A stretch of DNA of 64,000 bases from Plesiomonas shigelloides. Lineage in GTDB: Bacteria > Pseudomonadota > Gammaproteobacteria > Enterobacterales > CAMTGL01. Location of the stretch: positions 1,736,001 through 1,800,000 of the forward strand of contig NZ_LT575468.1 of the NCBI RefSeq assembly GCF_900087055.1, in the 5' to 3' direction. Positions 24,871-35,219 of this stretch are shown in pieces. A program made the position numbers and the translations under genes. Positions within the stretch are counted from its first letter, which is position 1, and each line of letters starts with the position of its first letter. The notes under the pieces were generated by a model, which had not been told where the DNA came from, made no database searches, and saw only the letters and a list, made by a program, of their open reading frames with translations.

Positions 24871-25782
24871 TCACACAGAGCGAGACAGCCATTCGCGATT
24901 TAGAGTATCGGTATCGCCCAGATAATCGAGCAACCACTGAATTGCAGGTGATGAATCTTGCCGACGCCATGCAACACAGCAACGGCTATCCGGCGTATGA
25001 CTTTCCACTGTCCGCTCCACCAAACGCCCTGAGTCCAGCAGCGGCAACGCCATATGCTCCGGCATCACCCCAACGCCAAGGCCGGCGCAAAAGCAGTCGG
25101 TCGCAGCATACCAATCGGGAACCACCAATCGCCGCTGGTTATCCAGCAACCAAGTAGTTCGTTTCGGCAATAGACGCGAGGTGTCTTCCAAACAAATCGA
25201 CGGGTAGCGACTCAGCAAGGCATCGGTCAGGGGTTGCGGCTCATTTACCACCGGATGGTCGGGGCTGACCACAAAGCGCCACGACATACTGCCCATATCT
25301 CGATAATCAAAACTCCCACCGACCGGAATGGCGCTGGTCGCCCCGATCCCCACATCGGCACGGCCATCCACCAGCGCATCCCACACGCCGTTGAACACTT
25401 CCATGCTGATCAGTAGCTCCATATCGGGGAACGCTCGGTAAAAGTCAGCGACCAAGTGTCGTACCCGATCAGCACGCACAATATTATCCAGCGCGATGGA
25501 TAACTGCCCTCGCCAACCATTTGCCACCAACTGACAACGATGCCGAATCCCACTCATGCGCTTGAGTGTTTCTCGCGCTTCAGAGACAAACGTTTGCCCT
25601 GCCGGAGTGAGCACCACATCGCGATGTCTTCTTTCAAAAATAACGACAGCAAGCCACTCTTCTAACTGCCTAACGGTGTAACTGATGGCCGAAGGAACAC
25701 GGTGTAATTCCTGCGCCGCAGCACTAAAACTGCCCGTTCTGGCTACAGATTCAACAACTTGCAGGGTATATTCTGACCACAT
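24871..25782 (-). CDS. punR: LysR-family regulator PunR
   Basis: A LysR-type regulator of about 303 residues closely resembling E. coli PunR (formerly YdhB): MWSEYTLQVVESVARTGSFS, AAQELHRVPSAISYTVRQLEEWL in the DNA-binding domain, then NGWRGQLSIALDNIVR and FNGVWDALVDGRADVGIGAT in the co-inducer domain, and a C-terminal LLDYLGDTDTLNREWL. PunR activates punC in response to adenosine and related nucleosides. It is divergent from punC with 124 nt between starts, as in E. coli. I place the start at MWSEY; an upstream in-frame ATG adds twelve residues absent from the E. coli protein. Confidence 0.92.
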   Translation of the reverse strand: MWSEYTLQVVESVARTGSFSAAAQELHRVPSAISYTVRQLEEWLAVVIFERRHRDVVLTPAGQTFVSEARETLKRMSGIRHRCQLVANGWRGQLSIALDNIVRADRVRHLVADFYRAFPDMELLISMEVFNGVWDALVDGRADVGIGATSAIPVGGSFDYRDMGSMSWRFVVSPDHPVVNEPQPLTDALLSRYPSICLEDTSRLLPKRTTWLLDNQRRLVVPDWYAATDCFCAGLGVGVMPEHMALPLLDSGRLVERTVESHTPDSRCCVAWRRQDSSPAIQWLLDYLGDTDTLNREWLSRSV

Positions 25783-25906
25783 AGATTTGCCATCAAATTT
25801 TTTGAATAGAATAGACAAATATTAGCGTTTTACAGCCGAAACGTCACTCAGTAGACTCCGCGACAGACTATCAGGTCCAAACCATAACAAACATACAAAA
25901 GGACAG

Positions 25907-27097
25907 ATGATGAAATCTTCCCTAGGTTTTACCGCATATCTGGCCGGTCTGAGCATGTTGGGCTTTCTTGCCACCGACATGTACTTGCCGGCATTTGACG
26001 CCATGCAAACCTCGCTTGGCGCGAACGCCAGTGCGATCGGTGCTACGCTGAGTATCTTCTTAGCCGGTTTTGCCGTCGCGCAACTGGTGTGGGGGCCGCT
26101 GTCAGACCGCTTAGGTCGTCGCCCAATCCTGCTGGCCGGTATTTTGCTGTTTACACTGGCTAGCTTTGGCTGCGTTTTCGTCACCTCCGCGACACAGTTG
26201 CTGGTTCTGCGCTTTATTCAGGCCGTGGGCGTGTGTGCTGCTGCGGTGAGCTGGCAGGCGCTGGTGGTTGACCGTTTTGAAGGCAACGAAGCCAACCGCA
26301 TGTTCGCGACTATCATGCCACTGGTGGCCTTGTCACCGGCACTGGCGCCGTTGGTCGGTGTATGGTTGCTGGAGCACTTCTCATGGCGCGCCATCTTTGT
26401 GGTACTGGGTCTGACCGGTATTTTGCTGATGCTGTGCACCCTGCGTATTCAAGCTCGCGGCGCGCAACCGGCTAATGAGCAAGCGGTGGGTTATTTCCGC
26501 ATGCTGACCTCACGCATGTTCTCCGGTAACGTGCTGATCTTCGCGGCTTGCTCTGCGGCCTTCTTTGCTTGGTTGACCGGCTCACCGTTTATTCTGGGTG
26601 AATTAGGCTACGGTCCACGTGATATTGGCTTGAGCTACATTCCACAGACCATCGCGTTCTTGGCTGGTGGTTATGGCTGCCGCACCCTGCTGGCACGAAC
26701 TACTGGCGAGAAAATGCTGCCGTGGTTACTGGCGCTGTTCGTGCTGAGCGTGGTGGGTATGTTCGTGATCCCGTTCACCGGCCATGTTACCTTAGTGCTG
26801 CTGATGATCCCATTCTGCTTACTGGCGGTGGCCAACGGTGCGATTTACCCGATTGTAGTGGCGAATGCGCTCGGTGCTTGGAAAGAGCACACCGGTAAAG
26901 CCGCCGCGCTGCAAAACGCGCTGCAGCTGGGCCTGAGCTTTTTGGGCAGTATGTTGGTTTCTTGGCGTGCTGATGACGCCCTGCAAGCCACCACGCAAAC
27001 CATGCTGCTGATGGCTGGTCTGGTGATTGTCGGTTACTTTGTCCAGAGCGTTCGTGCACGTCAGGCGGCACTGGAGCCGCATCAGGCTCAATCTTAA
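25907..27097 (+). CDS. punC: Purine-nucleoside MFS transporter PunC
   Basis: A 396-residue major-facilitator protein with twelve hydrophobic segments, strongly like E. coli PunC (formerly YdhC): AGLSMLGFLATDMYLPAFDAM at the start, WGPLSDRLGRRPILL (the MFS loop 2-3 motif), FIQAVGVCAAAVSWQALV, LSPALAPLVGVWLLEHFSW and PFCLLAVANGAIYPIVVANAL. PunC imports purine nucleosides. It is controlled by the divergent PunR and indirectly linked to purR nearby. The ATG follows an aaagga site; a strong terminator closes the gene. Confidence 0.93.
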   Translation: MMKSSLGFTAYLAGLSMLGFLATDMYLPAFDAMQTSLGANASAIGATLSIFLAGFAVAQLVWGPLSDRLGRRPILLAGILLFTLASFGCVFVTSATQLLVLRFIQAVGVCAAAVSWQALVVDRFEGNEANRMFATIMPLVALSPALAPLVGVWLLEHFSWRAIFVVLGLTGILLMLCTLRIQARGAQPANEQAVGYFRMLTSRMFSGNVLIFAACSAAFFAWLTGSPFILGELGYGPRDIGLSYIPQTIAFLAGGYGCRTLLARTTGEKMLPWLLALFVLSVVGMFVIPFTGHVTLVLLMIPFCLLAVANGAIYPIVVANALGAWKEHTGKAAALQNALQLGLSFLGSMLVSWRADDALQATTQTMLLMAGLVIVGYFVQSVRARQAALEPHQAQS

Positions 27098-27144
27098 TTG
27101 TTAGGTTTCGCTGTCAGCGAGCCAGCCTGATTAAGAACACAACA

Positions 27145-27174
27145 AAAAAGCAGGGAATTATCCCTGCTTTTTTT
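27145..27174 (+). terminator. Terminator after punC
   Basis: aaaaagcaggga / tccctgcttttt stem followed by further T residues. Confidence 0.9.
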
Positions 27175-27315
27175 TCGTTCTCAAAACCGAAATTAAAATC
27201 CGAAGCTAAAACCGAAATAGCTTCGCCCTAGTTAAACCCCTAAACGTTACCCTGTCACTGATTTCCGGTTCGCCGCTAGTTATTCAATCTCAATATTCTT
27301 TTAATTTATACAGCG

Positions 27316-28134
27316 TTATGCCGCCGGGATCGCCTGTTCTTGCGGTAAACAGACATCCACCTCCGGCCAATAGTGCTCGGTGTGCCTCGCTAACAAAGTG
27401 CCCTGCTCAATGAGGTGAGCCAAACGCATCAGCAAAAACTCATGCCCGGGAGAATCACTCAAACACGCCGACGCTCTGGCCACCAGCATCAACGCTTTAT
27501 TCCATCCCTCATCTGCAGCATTGAGCAAAACCGCATCATAAAAACTCTCTGGCGCGCTGATAATTCTCCCCTCACTGCGATAGCGAAGTGGCTCATTATC
27601 CGCTTCCAATTGTTGCCACAATCGAGTCGCGGCCTGAATATCCGCTGCGGTCACCGGCTCAGCATGCTGCTCACACTCAGCAAGATGCGCAGCCGCTGGA
27701 TATTGCGCTGTATAAGGCAGCGTAGCACCGCTACTTGTCCGGCCACGAGCAGCATAGCGCACAACGTGGAATAACCCTGCCTGCTGTGGCGGCACATGGC
27801 GCAACAACTGACAACGCATCAACTCATCTTGCAGTGAATCCGAGCACCATAACCAGACCGGTGACTCATGTGCCAACCATTGCGGCAGCATGTCCAGTGG
27901 ACGCTGCATATTATTCAGCACCAGACTCAGTTCATACGGGGTGAACGGAAACGCGGGTTTGCCACGCATCAACTCACGCCAATAGTGTCGACGATCCAGT
28001 GACAGCCGACCATGGCACAGAGCATCGCCGAACAAGACCACTTTGTCTTGATGGCGCCCCTGACGTCGTAACATATCCCGCAATACTGACGCGCAGTGGT
28101 GCTCAGAAATGATATGCATGTTTTCTGTAACCAT
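27316..28134 (-). CDS. DUF1835-type protein
   Basis: A 272-residue soluble protein with the N-terminal layout of DUF1835 proteins: HIISEHHCASVLRDML followed by KVVLFGDALCHGRLSLD, where the family has a short strand ending in D-x-L-x-x-G. The remainder is helical and carries many Trp and His residues (ESPVWLWCSDS, RYWRELMRGKPAF). A DUF3658-like C-terminal part is possible but not certain. Biochemical function is unknown. It is monocistronic between punC (convergent) and htpX. The ATG-proximal region has only weak ribosome-binding options (start could be MHII, five codons in). Confidence 0.65.
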   Translation of the reverse strand: MVTENMHIISEHHCASVLRDMLRRQGRHQDKVVLFGDALCHGRLSLDRRHYWRELMRGKPAFPFTPYELSLVLNNMQRPLDMLPQWLAHESPVWLWCSDSLQDELMRCQLLRHVPPQQAGLFHVVRYAARGRTSSGATLPYTAQYPAAAHLAECEQHAEPVTAADIQAATRLWQQLEADNEPLRYRSEGRIISAPESFYDAVLLNAADEGWNKALMLVARASACLSDSPGHEFLLMRLAHLIEQGTLLARHTEHYWPEVDVCLPQEQAIPAA

Positions 28135-28232
28135 CTGGCGATCCGCCCTCTCATTCCAAACCGTAAGTAACCCTTTGACTGGTTATACGACAGGATAGTT
28201 GTATGTAAAAACAATGGAATGAGAGATTAGTT

Positions 28233-28263
28233 AAAAAAAAGACTGCCAGAGGCAGTCTTTTAT
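28233..28263. terminator. Terminator for htpX (bidirectional)
   Basis: aaagactgcc / ggcagtcttt 10-bp stem with a 3-nt loop, flanked by A8 and T4 runs, so it can work on both strands; it lies 20 nt beyond the htpX stop. Confidence 0.9.
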
Positions 28264-28281
28264 TCTAAATTGATAGCTTAA

Positions 28282-29157
28282 TCACAAATACTGACCGGCA
28301 CGCAGCGCTTCAATACGCTTGTCCAGTGAAGGATGGCTCATAAACAGCTCGCTAAAGCTCTTCTTACCGCCATTGATACCGAAGGCCATCATGGAGCCCT
28401 GCATTTGCGGCTCATAGCTGGTTTTCAGACGCTCCAGCGCCGCCACCATCTTGTCACGGCCCACTAATTTGGCAGAGCCCGCATCAGCATGGAATTCGCG
28501 GTAACGGGAGAACCACATCGCGATAATGCTCGCCAAAATACCGAACACCAACTCCAGCACCATGCTGACCGCAAAGTAGATCATCGGGTTACCGTTGCTG
28601 CTCTCTTCCTCATCGCTGTTAGACAGGAAGCCTGCAGCGACTTGGGCGATGATACGAGAGATAAAGATCACAAAGGTGTTCAGCACGCCCTGAATCAGGG
28701 TCATGGTCACCATGTCACCGTTCGCCACGTGGCTCACTTCGTGTGCCAGCACCGCTTCCGCTTCATCACGGGTCATGTTCTGCAACAAGCCGGAGCTTAC
28801 CGCTACCAGCGAGTTATTACGGCTTGGACCTGTGGCAAACGCGTTAATGTCCATCGATGGATAAATCGCCACCTGTGGCATGGCAATACCAGATTGCTGT
28901 GCCTGATGACGGATAGTTTCGACCAACCAACGCTCCACTTCGTTGGACGGCTGCTCAATCACCTCTCCCCCGACGGAACGCAGAGCCATCCACTTGGAGA
29001 GCATCAGAGAGACCAGTGAACCACCGAAGCCGAACAAGCCAGCCATAATCGCCAGACCGGCAACACTGCTGGACTGAATACCGGTCAGACTCAACACCAA
29101 ACCAAAGACCAGCATCACTGCTAGGTTGGTTAATAAAAACAATGCAATACGCATCAT
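28282..29157 (-). CDS. htpX: Membrane metalloprotease HtpX
   Basis: A 291-residue inner-membrane zinc protease of the M48 family that degrades misfolded membrane proteins together with FtsH. It has two N-terminal helices, the HEVSH zinc site within [18 protein letters not shown], two further helices and the downstream zinc-ligand glutamate in [15 protein letters not shown]. The C-terminus [15 protein letters not shown] is typical. A good match to a sigma-32 heat-shock promoter lies 47-72 nt upstream. Length equals the usual family size. Confidence 0.96.
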   Translation of the reverse strand: MMRIALFLLTNLAVMLVFGLVLSLTGIQSSSVAGLAIMAGLFGFGGSLVSLMLSKWMALRSVGGEVIEQPSNEVERWLVETIRHQAQQSGIAMPQVAIYPSMDINAFATGPSRNNSLVAVSSGLLQNMTRDEAEAVLAHEVSHVANGDMVTMTLIQGVLNTFVIFISRIIAQVAAGFLSNSDEEESSNGNPMIYFAVSMVLELVFGILASIIAMWFSRYREFHADAGSAKLVGRDKMVAALERLKTSYEPQMQGSMMAFGINGGKKSFSELFMSHPSLDKRIEALRAGQYL

Positions 29158-29555
29158 AACTGCTACTTCCTTAGACTCTCAGTTAGGGGGTGTTGATGGG
29201 ATAATATGGGATGAATGTCATCTTTCAAGGGGTGATGACATATTTTTTTGCATTTTACCGATCTATATCAATGCAAAAGTGCGCACAACTAGATGTGCAT
29301 CACGTTATCTTCAAATGAAATGAGCTATGTCACGCTCTACGACTATAGTCTTATTGCCGAAGTACACTTGGTGCACGATAGTTATGGATACCGATACTAT
29401 TCATGCCAGCGTGAGCATCATTCATCTTGCTGGCATGCTTGAACTGTTTGCACTCGCCTCTCTTCGTGCGTTTCTTGATGAGGACTTACTCGTAAAAGAT
29501 AGCCGCAAGAGATAGCCGATACACAGTGTATGGAATACTGAATAAGGAGCAGATT
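29158..29555. other. Intergenic region between htpX and the 55-codon gene
   Basis: About 400 nt. It holds the heat-shock promoter of htpX (29204-29229) and the upstream region of the small plus-strand gene at 29556. A 62-codon open frame at 29327-29515 lacks a ribosome-binding site and is not called. Confidence 0.6.
29204..29229 (-). promoter_or_regulatory. htpX: Sigma-32 heat-shock promoter of htpX
   Basis: On the minus strand the sequence reads CTTGAAA (29229-29223), a 12-nt spacer, then CCCATAT (29210-29204), matching the heat-shock consensus CTTGAAA and CCCATnT. The predicted start of transcription is about 40 nt before the htpX ATG. htpX is a known heat-shock gene. Confidence 0.8.
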
Positions 29556-29723
29556 ATGGCAGACAAAGAGAACTATCTGGTTGCGATCGATATTTTGCGC
29601 TGCCATCTGGGGAAAAGTTACGAAGAAGCCTGCGAAGTCCTTGGACTAGACGCCGGTGTTGGACACCGCCTTCGAGAACAATCCACCGGATCTGACAACG
29701 GATACACCGCCTCTGCCGAGTGA
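29556..29723 (+). CDS. Small hypothetical protein (55 residues)
   Basis: A short gene with a strong ribosome-binding site (aaggag at 29544-29549, six nt before the ATG) and its own terminator about 50 nt after the stop. The product begins MADKENYLVAIDILRCHLGKS and looks like a small helical, soluble protein with a Gly/Ser-rich, acidic tail. No family recognised. The clean start and stop signals argue that it is real. Confidence 0.65.
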   Translation: MADKENYLVAIDILRCHLGKSYEEACEVLGLDAGVGHRLREQSTGSDNGYTASAE

Positions 29724-29771
29724 TCACCCACAAGAGTGATACTCACATCCTCCAGAGATTAGCTTCGCAAT

Positions 29772-29804
29772 AAAAAACACCGCCCACAAGAGCGGTGTTT
29801 TTTT
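29772..29804. terminator. Bidirectional terminator between the small gene and bioD
   Basis: aaaaacaccgc / gcggtgttttt stem with poly-A on the left and poly-T on the right, serving both the small plus-strand gene and the convergent bioBFCD operon. Confidence 0.9.
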
Positions 29805-29858
29805 ATGTCACTCAATCAGCATCAGAGCCTGTTTATTCTGCTCTGCATGTATAACTAC

Positions 29859-30539
29859 TTAACCCAACAATGGTGTTAAATCGATATACTTACCCAATTG
29901 CTGTTTTTCTGGGCGAGAAATATACGGGATTTCACCCAGCTGTGGAGCCGGCATCCGGCAACGCAATGTCTGGATAATCTCGGCATAGTGCATCAAGCAT
30001 GGGTTGACGCGGTTTGCCACCCATCCCACCAGCTCCAGACCATCATTTGCGATACTCTGCGCAGTTAAAATGGCATGGTTCAAACAGCCCAGCTTGATAC
30101 CAACCACCATGATGACCGGCATGCGTTCAGCAATAACCCACTCATTTAAACTTTGCGTGTCAGATACGGGGACTTGCCAACCGCCACACCCTTCCACCAA
30201 TACGCAATCGGCTTGTTGCTCTAACGCTCGCAGACCTTGGCTCAGGTGGTCAAATTCAATATTGATACCGTCAATTTTGGCCGCAATATGCGGTGAGGCC
30301 GGTTCACGCAATGCAATCGGGTTAACCTGCGCATAGCTCAGTTCAACATTTGCGGATTGCTGCAATACCAACGCATCCGAATTTCGCAGCCCTTCGGCAG
30401 TTTCAGTACAGCCTGATGCAATTGGCTTGTAGCCTGCTACTTTACGTCCCATTCCAGCAGCAGCCTGCATTAATGCGCGGCTTGCCACTGTCTTTCCTAC
30501 TTCAGTGTCAGTGCCGGTAATAAAAAAACGTTCACTCAT
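29859..30539 (-). CDS. bioD: Dethiobiotin synthetase BioD
   Basis: ATP-dependent enzyme closing the ureido ring: DAPA plus CO2 to dethiobiotin. The 226-residue protein starts [20 protein letters not shown], with the P-loop GTDTEVGKT, and has EGLRNSDALVLQ, SPHIAAK, LVEGCGGWQVP and VGIKLGCLNHA. In E. coli the corresponding stretch is VEGAGGW; the alanine-to-cysteine change (EGCGGW) is seen here. Start at the ATG at 30539, nine nt after ggag and overlapping the end of bioC by 8 nt. Last gene of bioBFCD. Confidence 0.95.
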   Translation of the reverse strand: MSERFFITGTDTEVGKTVASRALMQAAAGMGRKVAGYKPIASGCTETAEGLRNSDALVLQQSANVELSYAQVNPIALREPASPHIAAKIDGINIEFDHLSQGLRALEQQADCVLVEGCGGWQVPVSDTQSLNEWVIAERMPVIMVVGIKLGCLNHAILTAQSIANDGLELVGWVANRVNPCLMHYAEIIQTLRCRMPAPQLGEIPYISRPEKQQLGKYIDLTPLLG

Positions 30540-31365
30540 TAACAATCACTCCACAACAGACCTCATAGCTGGCTGGAAGCATGGTCTGATGTTCAAATCT
30601 TTCGCGATAGCGTTGTTCCAGTTCAGCCAGTTGTTGCTTACCGCCAAGCCCGGGATTCCGTTCACCGTGCCGGTGGTTGGCGCCGATAGCCTTCAGGTCT
30701 CGCATTAAAGCAACAACACCGGGATACATCACTTTTTTGTGGGAGAAGTTTAGGTGATAGTGCCGAATGCCTGCTTGCGCCAGCGCAATATTTACTTCGT
30801 TTTTACACAAAAAGTGATTTATGTGCTTTTGCTGATCCAATCCCTGCCAAGCGGCTTGTAATTCATGCAACGTGCCTTGCAATAGCGTGCTGAATAACAT
30901 CAGCCCACCGGGTTTGGTCACTCGGCGACACTCTCGCAGCACCGTAGCCAAATCATCACTCCACTGCATCGCCAAACTGGAAAAGCAGTAGTCGACACTG
31001 GCATCCGCTAACGGTAACGCTTCCATATCGGCACAAATATAGCTCGATGCCCGTCCTTCACTACGGGCAAAATCCAGCATGCCCTCGGCCAAATCTAGCG
31101 CGATCACATGCAATCCGCGTTCGCGCCATAACTGGCTGAAATAACCGGTACCACTGCCGATATCCAGTAAAACCTGCTCGTTTAATTTAGTCTGTGAAGG
31201 AAGCGATGCCATCTGCATCAACTCATGCCCGACTTCACGTTGCAAGGCCGCGGCGCTGTCATAACTTCCCGCGGCGCGACTAAAGCGGTTTGCAATTTGC
31301 GCCTTGTGTACTGAAAGCGTTGGCAGAAGATCCGGAGTCAATGTCATCGTTAATGGCTTATTCAC
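30532..31365 (-). CDS. bioC: Malonyl-ACP O-methyltransferase BioC
   Basis: SAM-dependent methyltransferase that starts pimeloyl synthesis by methylating malonyl-ACP. It has [22 protein letters not shown] in the N-terminal helix, the SAM-binding [12 protein letters not shown] and the post-motif [23 protein letters not shown]. Around 277 residues from the GTG at 31365, which overlaps the bioF stop by 8 nt; an ATG at 31347 is the alternative. The reading frame is open further upstream but that part lies inside bioF. No bioH homologue is in the window, so the esterase partner must lie elsewhere. Confidence 0.92.
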   Translation of the reverse strand: MNKPLTMTLTPDLLPTLSVHKAQIANRFSRAAGSYDSAAALQREVGHELMQMASLPSQTKLNEQVLLDIGSGTGYFSQLWRERGLHVIALDLAEGMLDFARSEGRASSYICADMEALPLADASVDYCFSSLAMQWSDDLATVLRECRRVTKPGGLMLFSTLLQGTLHELQAAWQGLDQQKHINHFLCKNEVNIALAQAGIRHYHLNFSHKKVMYPGVVALMRDLKAIGANHRHGERNPGLGGKQQLAELEQRYRERFEHQTMLPASYEVCCGVIVNE

Positions 31366-32638
31366 GGCATGTCTCTTTGTGCAAGTTACAAGTTGCAGCA
31401 TCATGCAGTGCTGCTAATAGCTGTTCGACATCATCGTGACTGTGCGCAGCGGTCAAGGTGATACGCAGGCGGGCAGTACCTGGCGGTACCGTTGGCGGAC
31501 GGATGGCTGGCGCCCAAATGCCGCGCTGTTGCAGATAACGCGCCAGCTGCAAAGCCTGTGCATTATCACCAATCACTAACGGCTGGATCGGCGTACTGGA
31601 AGCGAACAAGTGATACGGTAAATCAGCGCACCCGTCACGAAACTGAGCAATCAGCCCCTTGAGATACGCACGTTCATCTTCTGCCTGTTGTAAAACCTGC
31701 AACGCCGCTGACAACGCACATGCCTGAGCAGGCGGCATCGCCGTGCTATAAATCAAATGCCGCGAATATTGCACCAGATAATCCGCTACAACCTGCGAGC
31801 ACAATACTGCCGCCCCGCTCACGCCCCATGCTTTGCCAAACGTCACCACCTGCAAATGCGGACGCACTCCTGCCGCCATGCAGCTGCCTTGCCCCTGTGG
31901 CCCCACGATGCCAGTGCCGTGGGCATCATCCACCAGCAACCAAGCACCATGACGCTCAGCCAGCGCATGAATGTCACGCAGCGGCGCCTGATCGCCATCC
32001 ATACTGAACACGCCTTCAGTCACCACCAGACAGCGCCCATCTTGTGGCTTTCCTTGCAGCAATCCCGCTAAGGAATCAAGATCATTGTGACGAAAACGGC
32101 GTAGCGTGGCCGGCGATAACATGGCGGCCTCCAGCAAAGAGGCATGCGTCAGCTTATCGGCGAGGATCAGATCACCTGCGGCGCACAAGGCGTGAATTAC
32201 CGCCTGATTGGCGCTAAATCCACTGACAAACAGCAGCGCCCGTTCGTATCCCAGCCACTCGGCTAATTGTTGTTCTAGATTGGCATGCGCCTCGGTGTAG
32301 CCAGACACGTGTCCAGACGCACCACTACCGACGCCATAGCGTTTGGCCCCCTCTTGCCATGCCGCCACAATCTGCGGATGCTGGCTCAAGCCAAGATAAT
32401 CATTGGCGGCGAAATTAAGCCGGATCTGAGACGCCGAAACCTCATTCTGACTCACCGTCACCTGACTGCGACTACCGCTGTGATTAACCACGCGCTCACG
32501 CCACAGACCTTGCGCGCGTCGCTCATCCAACGCAGTTTGCAGCGAACTTTCCCACGGGGACGGTATCGAGCATGGTGCGCGATGTTCCCCCTGATGGGGC
32601 TCGCACGGGTCTTGAGCTAAGTGATGTTGTTCTTGCAT
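31358..32638 (-). CDS. bioF: 8-amino-7-oxononanoate synthase BioF
   Basis: PLP-dependent enzyme condensing pimeloyl-ACP with alanine. Characteristic parts: [68 protein letters not shown] and the PLP lysine in [16 protein letters not shown]. At 426 residues it is longer than the E. coli enzyme (384): about 30 extra polar residues at the N-terminus ([15 protein letters not shown]...) and a short insertion ([15 protein letters not shown]). The start follows bioB by 29 nt. Confidence 0.94.
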   Translation of the reverse strand: MQEQHHLAQDPCEPHQGEHRAPCSIPSPWESSLQTALDERRAQGLWRERVVNHSGSRSQVTVSQNEVSASQIRLNFAANDYLGLSQHPQIVAAWQEGAKRYGVGSGASGHVSGYTEAHANLEQQLAEWLGYERALLFVSGFSANQAVIHALCAAGDLILADKLTHASLLEAAMLSPATLRRFRHNDLDSLAGLLQGKPQDGRCLVVTEGVFSMDGDQAPLRDIHALAERHGAWLLVDDAHGTGIVGPQGQGSCMAAGVRPHLQVVTFGKAWGVSGAAVLCSQVVADYLVQYSRHLIYSTAMPPAQACALSAALQVLQQAEDERAYLKGLIAQFRDGCADLPYHLFASSTPIQPLVIGDNAQALQLARYLQQRGIWAPAIRPPTVPPGTARLRITLTAAHSHDDVEQLLAALHDAATCNLHKETCRE

Positions 32639-32667
32639 TAGCTGTTTGTCCTGCCTGATCCGCTTGA

Positions 32668-33717
32668 TTACAGCGCCGCGTTGTAAAACAGCGCGTTCTC
32701 TTGCTGCATGTTTTGCTGCAATAAGGCTTCGGCGAGCTCATCAGCTTGCGCGGCAGTGCCTTGCGCTGTTTGCACAGTTTGAGTATTGATCCCCAAGCGC
32801 TGGAAAAGCTGTCGGTCTTTGTCTTCCGCAGGATTTGGCGTAGTCAGTAATTTGCAGCCGTAGAACACCGAGTTAGCGCCGGCCATAAAGCACAGCGCCT
32901 GCATTTGCTCGTTCATTTTTTCACGGCCAGCGGATAAGCGCACATGTGAGCGTGGCATCATGATGCGCGCAACGGCGATGGTGCGAATAAACTCAAACGG
33001 ATCAAGATCATCAACCTCCGCAAGCGGGGTTCCCGCCACTTTCACCAACATGTTGATTGGCACACTTTCTGGATGTCGCGGTAAGTTCGCCAGTTGCACC
33101 AGCAAACCAATGCGATCAGCGGCCTGCTCCCCCATGCCGACAATACCGCCAGAGCAAACTTTCATACCGGCCGCACGCACATGCTCTAACGTATGCAAGC
33201 GATCATCGTAGGTACGCGTGGTGATGATTTCTTGGTAAAATTCCGGGGAGGTATCCAGATTGTGGTTGTAGTAATCTAACCCTGCCTCGGCCAACGTTTT
33301 CGCCTGACCAGATGTCAACATTCCAAGCGTCATGCAAGTTTCCAGCCCTAGCGATTTGACGCCTTCTACCATTTTGACCAGATACGGCATGTCCCGCTCT
33401 TTCGGGTTTTTCCATGCCGCTCCCATACAAAAACGGGTCGAACCTGCGGCCTTGGCTTGCCGGGCGGTTTCTAGCACTTGTTCAACTTCCATCAAACGCT
33501 CGGCTTCTACGCCTGTCTGATAACGCGCGCTTTGCGGACAGTACTTACAATCCTCCGGGCACGCCCCAGTCTTGATAGAAAGCAACGTACTGACCTGAAC
33601 TTGATTCGGTTCAAAATAGCGGCGGTGTGCCTGTTGCGCCTGAAACAGCAAATCCATAAACGGCAGCGCAAACAGGTCGGCAACCTCTTGCTCTCGCCAA
33701 TCGTGACGTACTGACAT
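32668..33717 (-). CDS. bioB: Biotin synthase BioB
   Basis: Radical-SAM enzyme inserting sulfur into dethiobiotin. The radical-SAM cluster motif is CPEDCKYC (about residues 54-61), followed by QSARYQTG; the [18 protein letters not shown] and [22 protein letters not shown] segments, including the R that binds the 2Fe-2S cluster, are intact. Length 349 compared with 346 in E. coli. First gene of the minus-strand operon bioBFCD, facing bioA across a 107-nt region holding a BirA-like operator. Confidence 0.97.
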   Translation of the reverse strand: MSVRHDWREQEVADLFALPFMDLLFQAQQAHRRYFEPNQVQVSTLLSIKTGACPEDCKYCPQSARYQTGVEAERLMEVEQVLETARQAKAAGSTRFCMGAAWKNPKERDMPYLVKMVEGVKSLGLETCMTLGMLTSGQAKTLAEAGLDYYNHNLDTSPEFYQEIITTRTYDDRLHTLEHVRAAGMKVCSGGIVGMGEQAADRIGLLVQLANLPRHPESVPINMLVKVAGTPLAEVDDLDPFEFIRTIAVARIMMPRSHVRLSAGREKMNEQMQALCFMAGANSVFYGCKLLTTPNPAEDKDRQLFQRLGINTQTVQTAQGTAAQADELAEALLQQNMQQENALFYNAAL

Positions 33718-33780
33718 CGTATGCTCCGTGCATGAAATTCAGTAAAAATAATTTTGGCTAGTGTAGTGAGCGGCGATAGA

Positions 33781-33813
33781 CTGTCAATTTGATAAGTTAT
33801 TATTAGTTTACAG
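33781..33813. promoter_or_regulatory. BirA-like biotin operator between bioB and bioA
   Basis: Half-sites ctgtcaatt (33781-33789) and agtttacag (33805-33813) are imperfect inverted repeats with a 15-nt spacer, resembling the BirA operator TTGTAAACC-N15-GGTTTACAA. The right half matches well, the left half less so. The position in the divergent bioB-bioA promoter region is as in E. coli. Confidence 0.65.
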
Positions 33814-33824
33814 AAGATTAAATA

Positions 33825-35144
33825 ATGAGCTTTAACGCAAGCACTATTTCTGATGCTGACATGCAGTTTGATCGCCAACACATCTGGCATCCTTACACCT
33901 CAATGCGCGATCCGCTGCCTTGTTACCCCGTCACGCATGCCCACGGCAATCGCCTAACATTGGGCAATGGGCAGATCTTGGTTGATGGTATGTCCTCATG
34001 GTGGGCGGCCATTCATGGTTATAACCATCCACAACTGAATCAGGCCGTCCGCACGCAGTTAGAATCCATGTCACACGTCATGTTTGGTGGGATCACCCAT
34101 CAACCCGCGATCGCTCTGTGCCGACAACTGGTTGCCATGACGCCCGACGCGCTGGAGTGTGTATTTCTGGCTGATTCGGGTTCAGTTGCCGTGGAAGTGG
34201 CGATGAAGATGGCGTTGCAGTATTGGCAAGCCAAGCAGGCCACCAGCGCAGAGTCGGCTTTCAACCGCCACCGTTTTTTGACTATCGCTCATGGCTATCA
34301 TGGCGACACCTTCGGTGCGATGTCAGTTTGCGATCCACAAAACTCGATGCACAGTTTGTATAGCGGCATTTTGCCGCAACATCTGTTTGCCCCAGCACCA
34401 CAGTGCCGTTTCACTGACACATGGCAAGCGCAGGATATTGCGCCCTTCGCCACCTTGCTCAAACAACACCATGAAGAAATTGCCGCCGTTATCTTAGAGC
34501 CAATCGTACAAGGCGCTGGCGGAATGCGGATGTACCACCCGCAATACTTGCGTGAAGTGCGCAAGCTATGTGATGAATTTGGTATCTTGCTGATTGCCGA
34601 CGAAATTGCGACCGGATTTGGTCGCACCGGACGGCTTTTTGCCTGTGAACATGCTGAGATCACGCCCGATATTTTATGCTTAGGCAAAGCCTTAACCGGC
34701 GGCTATATGACACTCTCCGCCACCCTCACCACGCGTCACATTGCTGATACCATTAGCGGTGGTAGCGCCGGTTGTTTCATGCACGGGCCAACCTTTATGG
34801 CTAACCCGCTCGCCTGCGCCGTGGCATCGGCAAGTCTGACGTTACTGACCAGCGGCAGCTGGCAAGCGGATGTGCAGCGTATCGAAGCGGTGCTCAAGGC
34901 CGATTTGCAGCGGTTAAGCACACACCCTGCGGTTGCGGATGTGCGAGTGCTCGGCGCGATCGGTGTGGTGGAGATGCGCCAACCGGTGAACATGGCGCGG
35001 TTACAGGCCGAATTTGTGCGCCTCGGGGTGTGGATCCGTCCGTTTGGGCGCTTAATCTATGTGATGCCACCCTATATGTCGCCGACAGACGATGTGCACC
35101 GTTTAACTGCGGCTATACATGCGGTTATTGAGCAAGGCCTCTGA
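33825..35144 (+). CDS. bioA: DAPA aminotransferase BioA
   Basis: PLP-dependent transaminase using SAM as amino donor to convert KAPA to DAPA. The N-terminus [21 protein letters not shown], the [15 protein letters not shown] segment and the PLP-lysine region [22 protein letters not shown] are diagnostic; the catalytic D is in [14 protein letters not shown]. 439 residues (E. coli 429). Divergent from bioBFCD and presumably under the same BirA operator. A large hairpin terminator follows. Confidence 0.97.
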   Translation: MSFNASTISDADMQFDRQHIWHPYTSMRDPLPCYPVTHAHGNRLTLGNGQILVDGMSSWWAAIHGYNHPQLNQAVRTQLESMSHVMFGGITHQPAIALCRQLVAMTPDALECVFLADSGSVAVEVAMKMALQYWQAKQATSAESAFNRHRFLTIAHGYHGDTFGAMSVCDPQNSMHSLYSGILPQHLFAPAPQCRFTDTWQAQDIAPFATLLKQHHEEIAAVILEPIVQGAGGMRMYHPQYLREVRKLCDEFGILLIADEIATGFGRTGRLFACEHAEITPDILCLGKALTGGYMTLSATLTTRHIADTISGGSAGCFMHGPTFMANPLACAVASASLTLLTSGSWQADVQRIEAVLKADLQRLSTHPAVADVRVLGAIGVVEMRQPVNMARLQAEFVRLGVWIRPFGRLIYVMPPYMSPTDDVHRLTAAIHAVIEQGL

Positions 35145-35174
35145 GACCATCAACCGCAAGCCCTTTTTCTACAG

Positions 35175-35219
35175 CAGCGAATACGGCACGTATCTAATAC
35201 GTAGCAGTATTCGCTGTTT
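35175..35219 (+). terminator. Two-level hairpin terminator after bioA
   Basis: Outer stem cagcgaatac / gtattcgctg encloses an inner stem acgtat / atacgt; TTTA follows. It lies 30 nt after the bioA stop. Confidence 0.75.

Noticed and set aside
29327..29515. 62-codon plus-strand frame between htpX and the small gene
   Set aside because: No ribosome-binding site, no family resemblance, and it lies in a promoter region.
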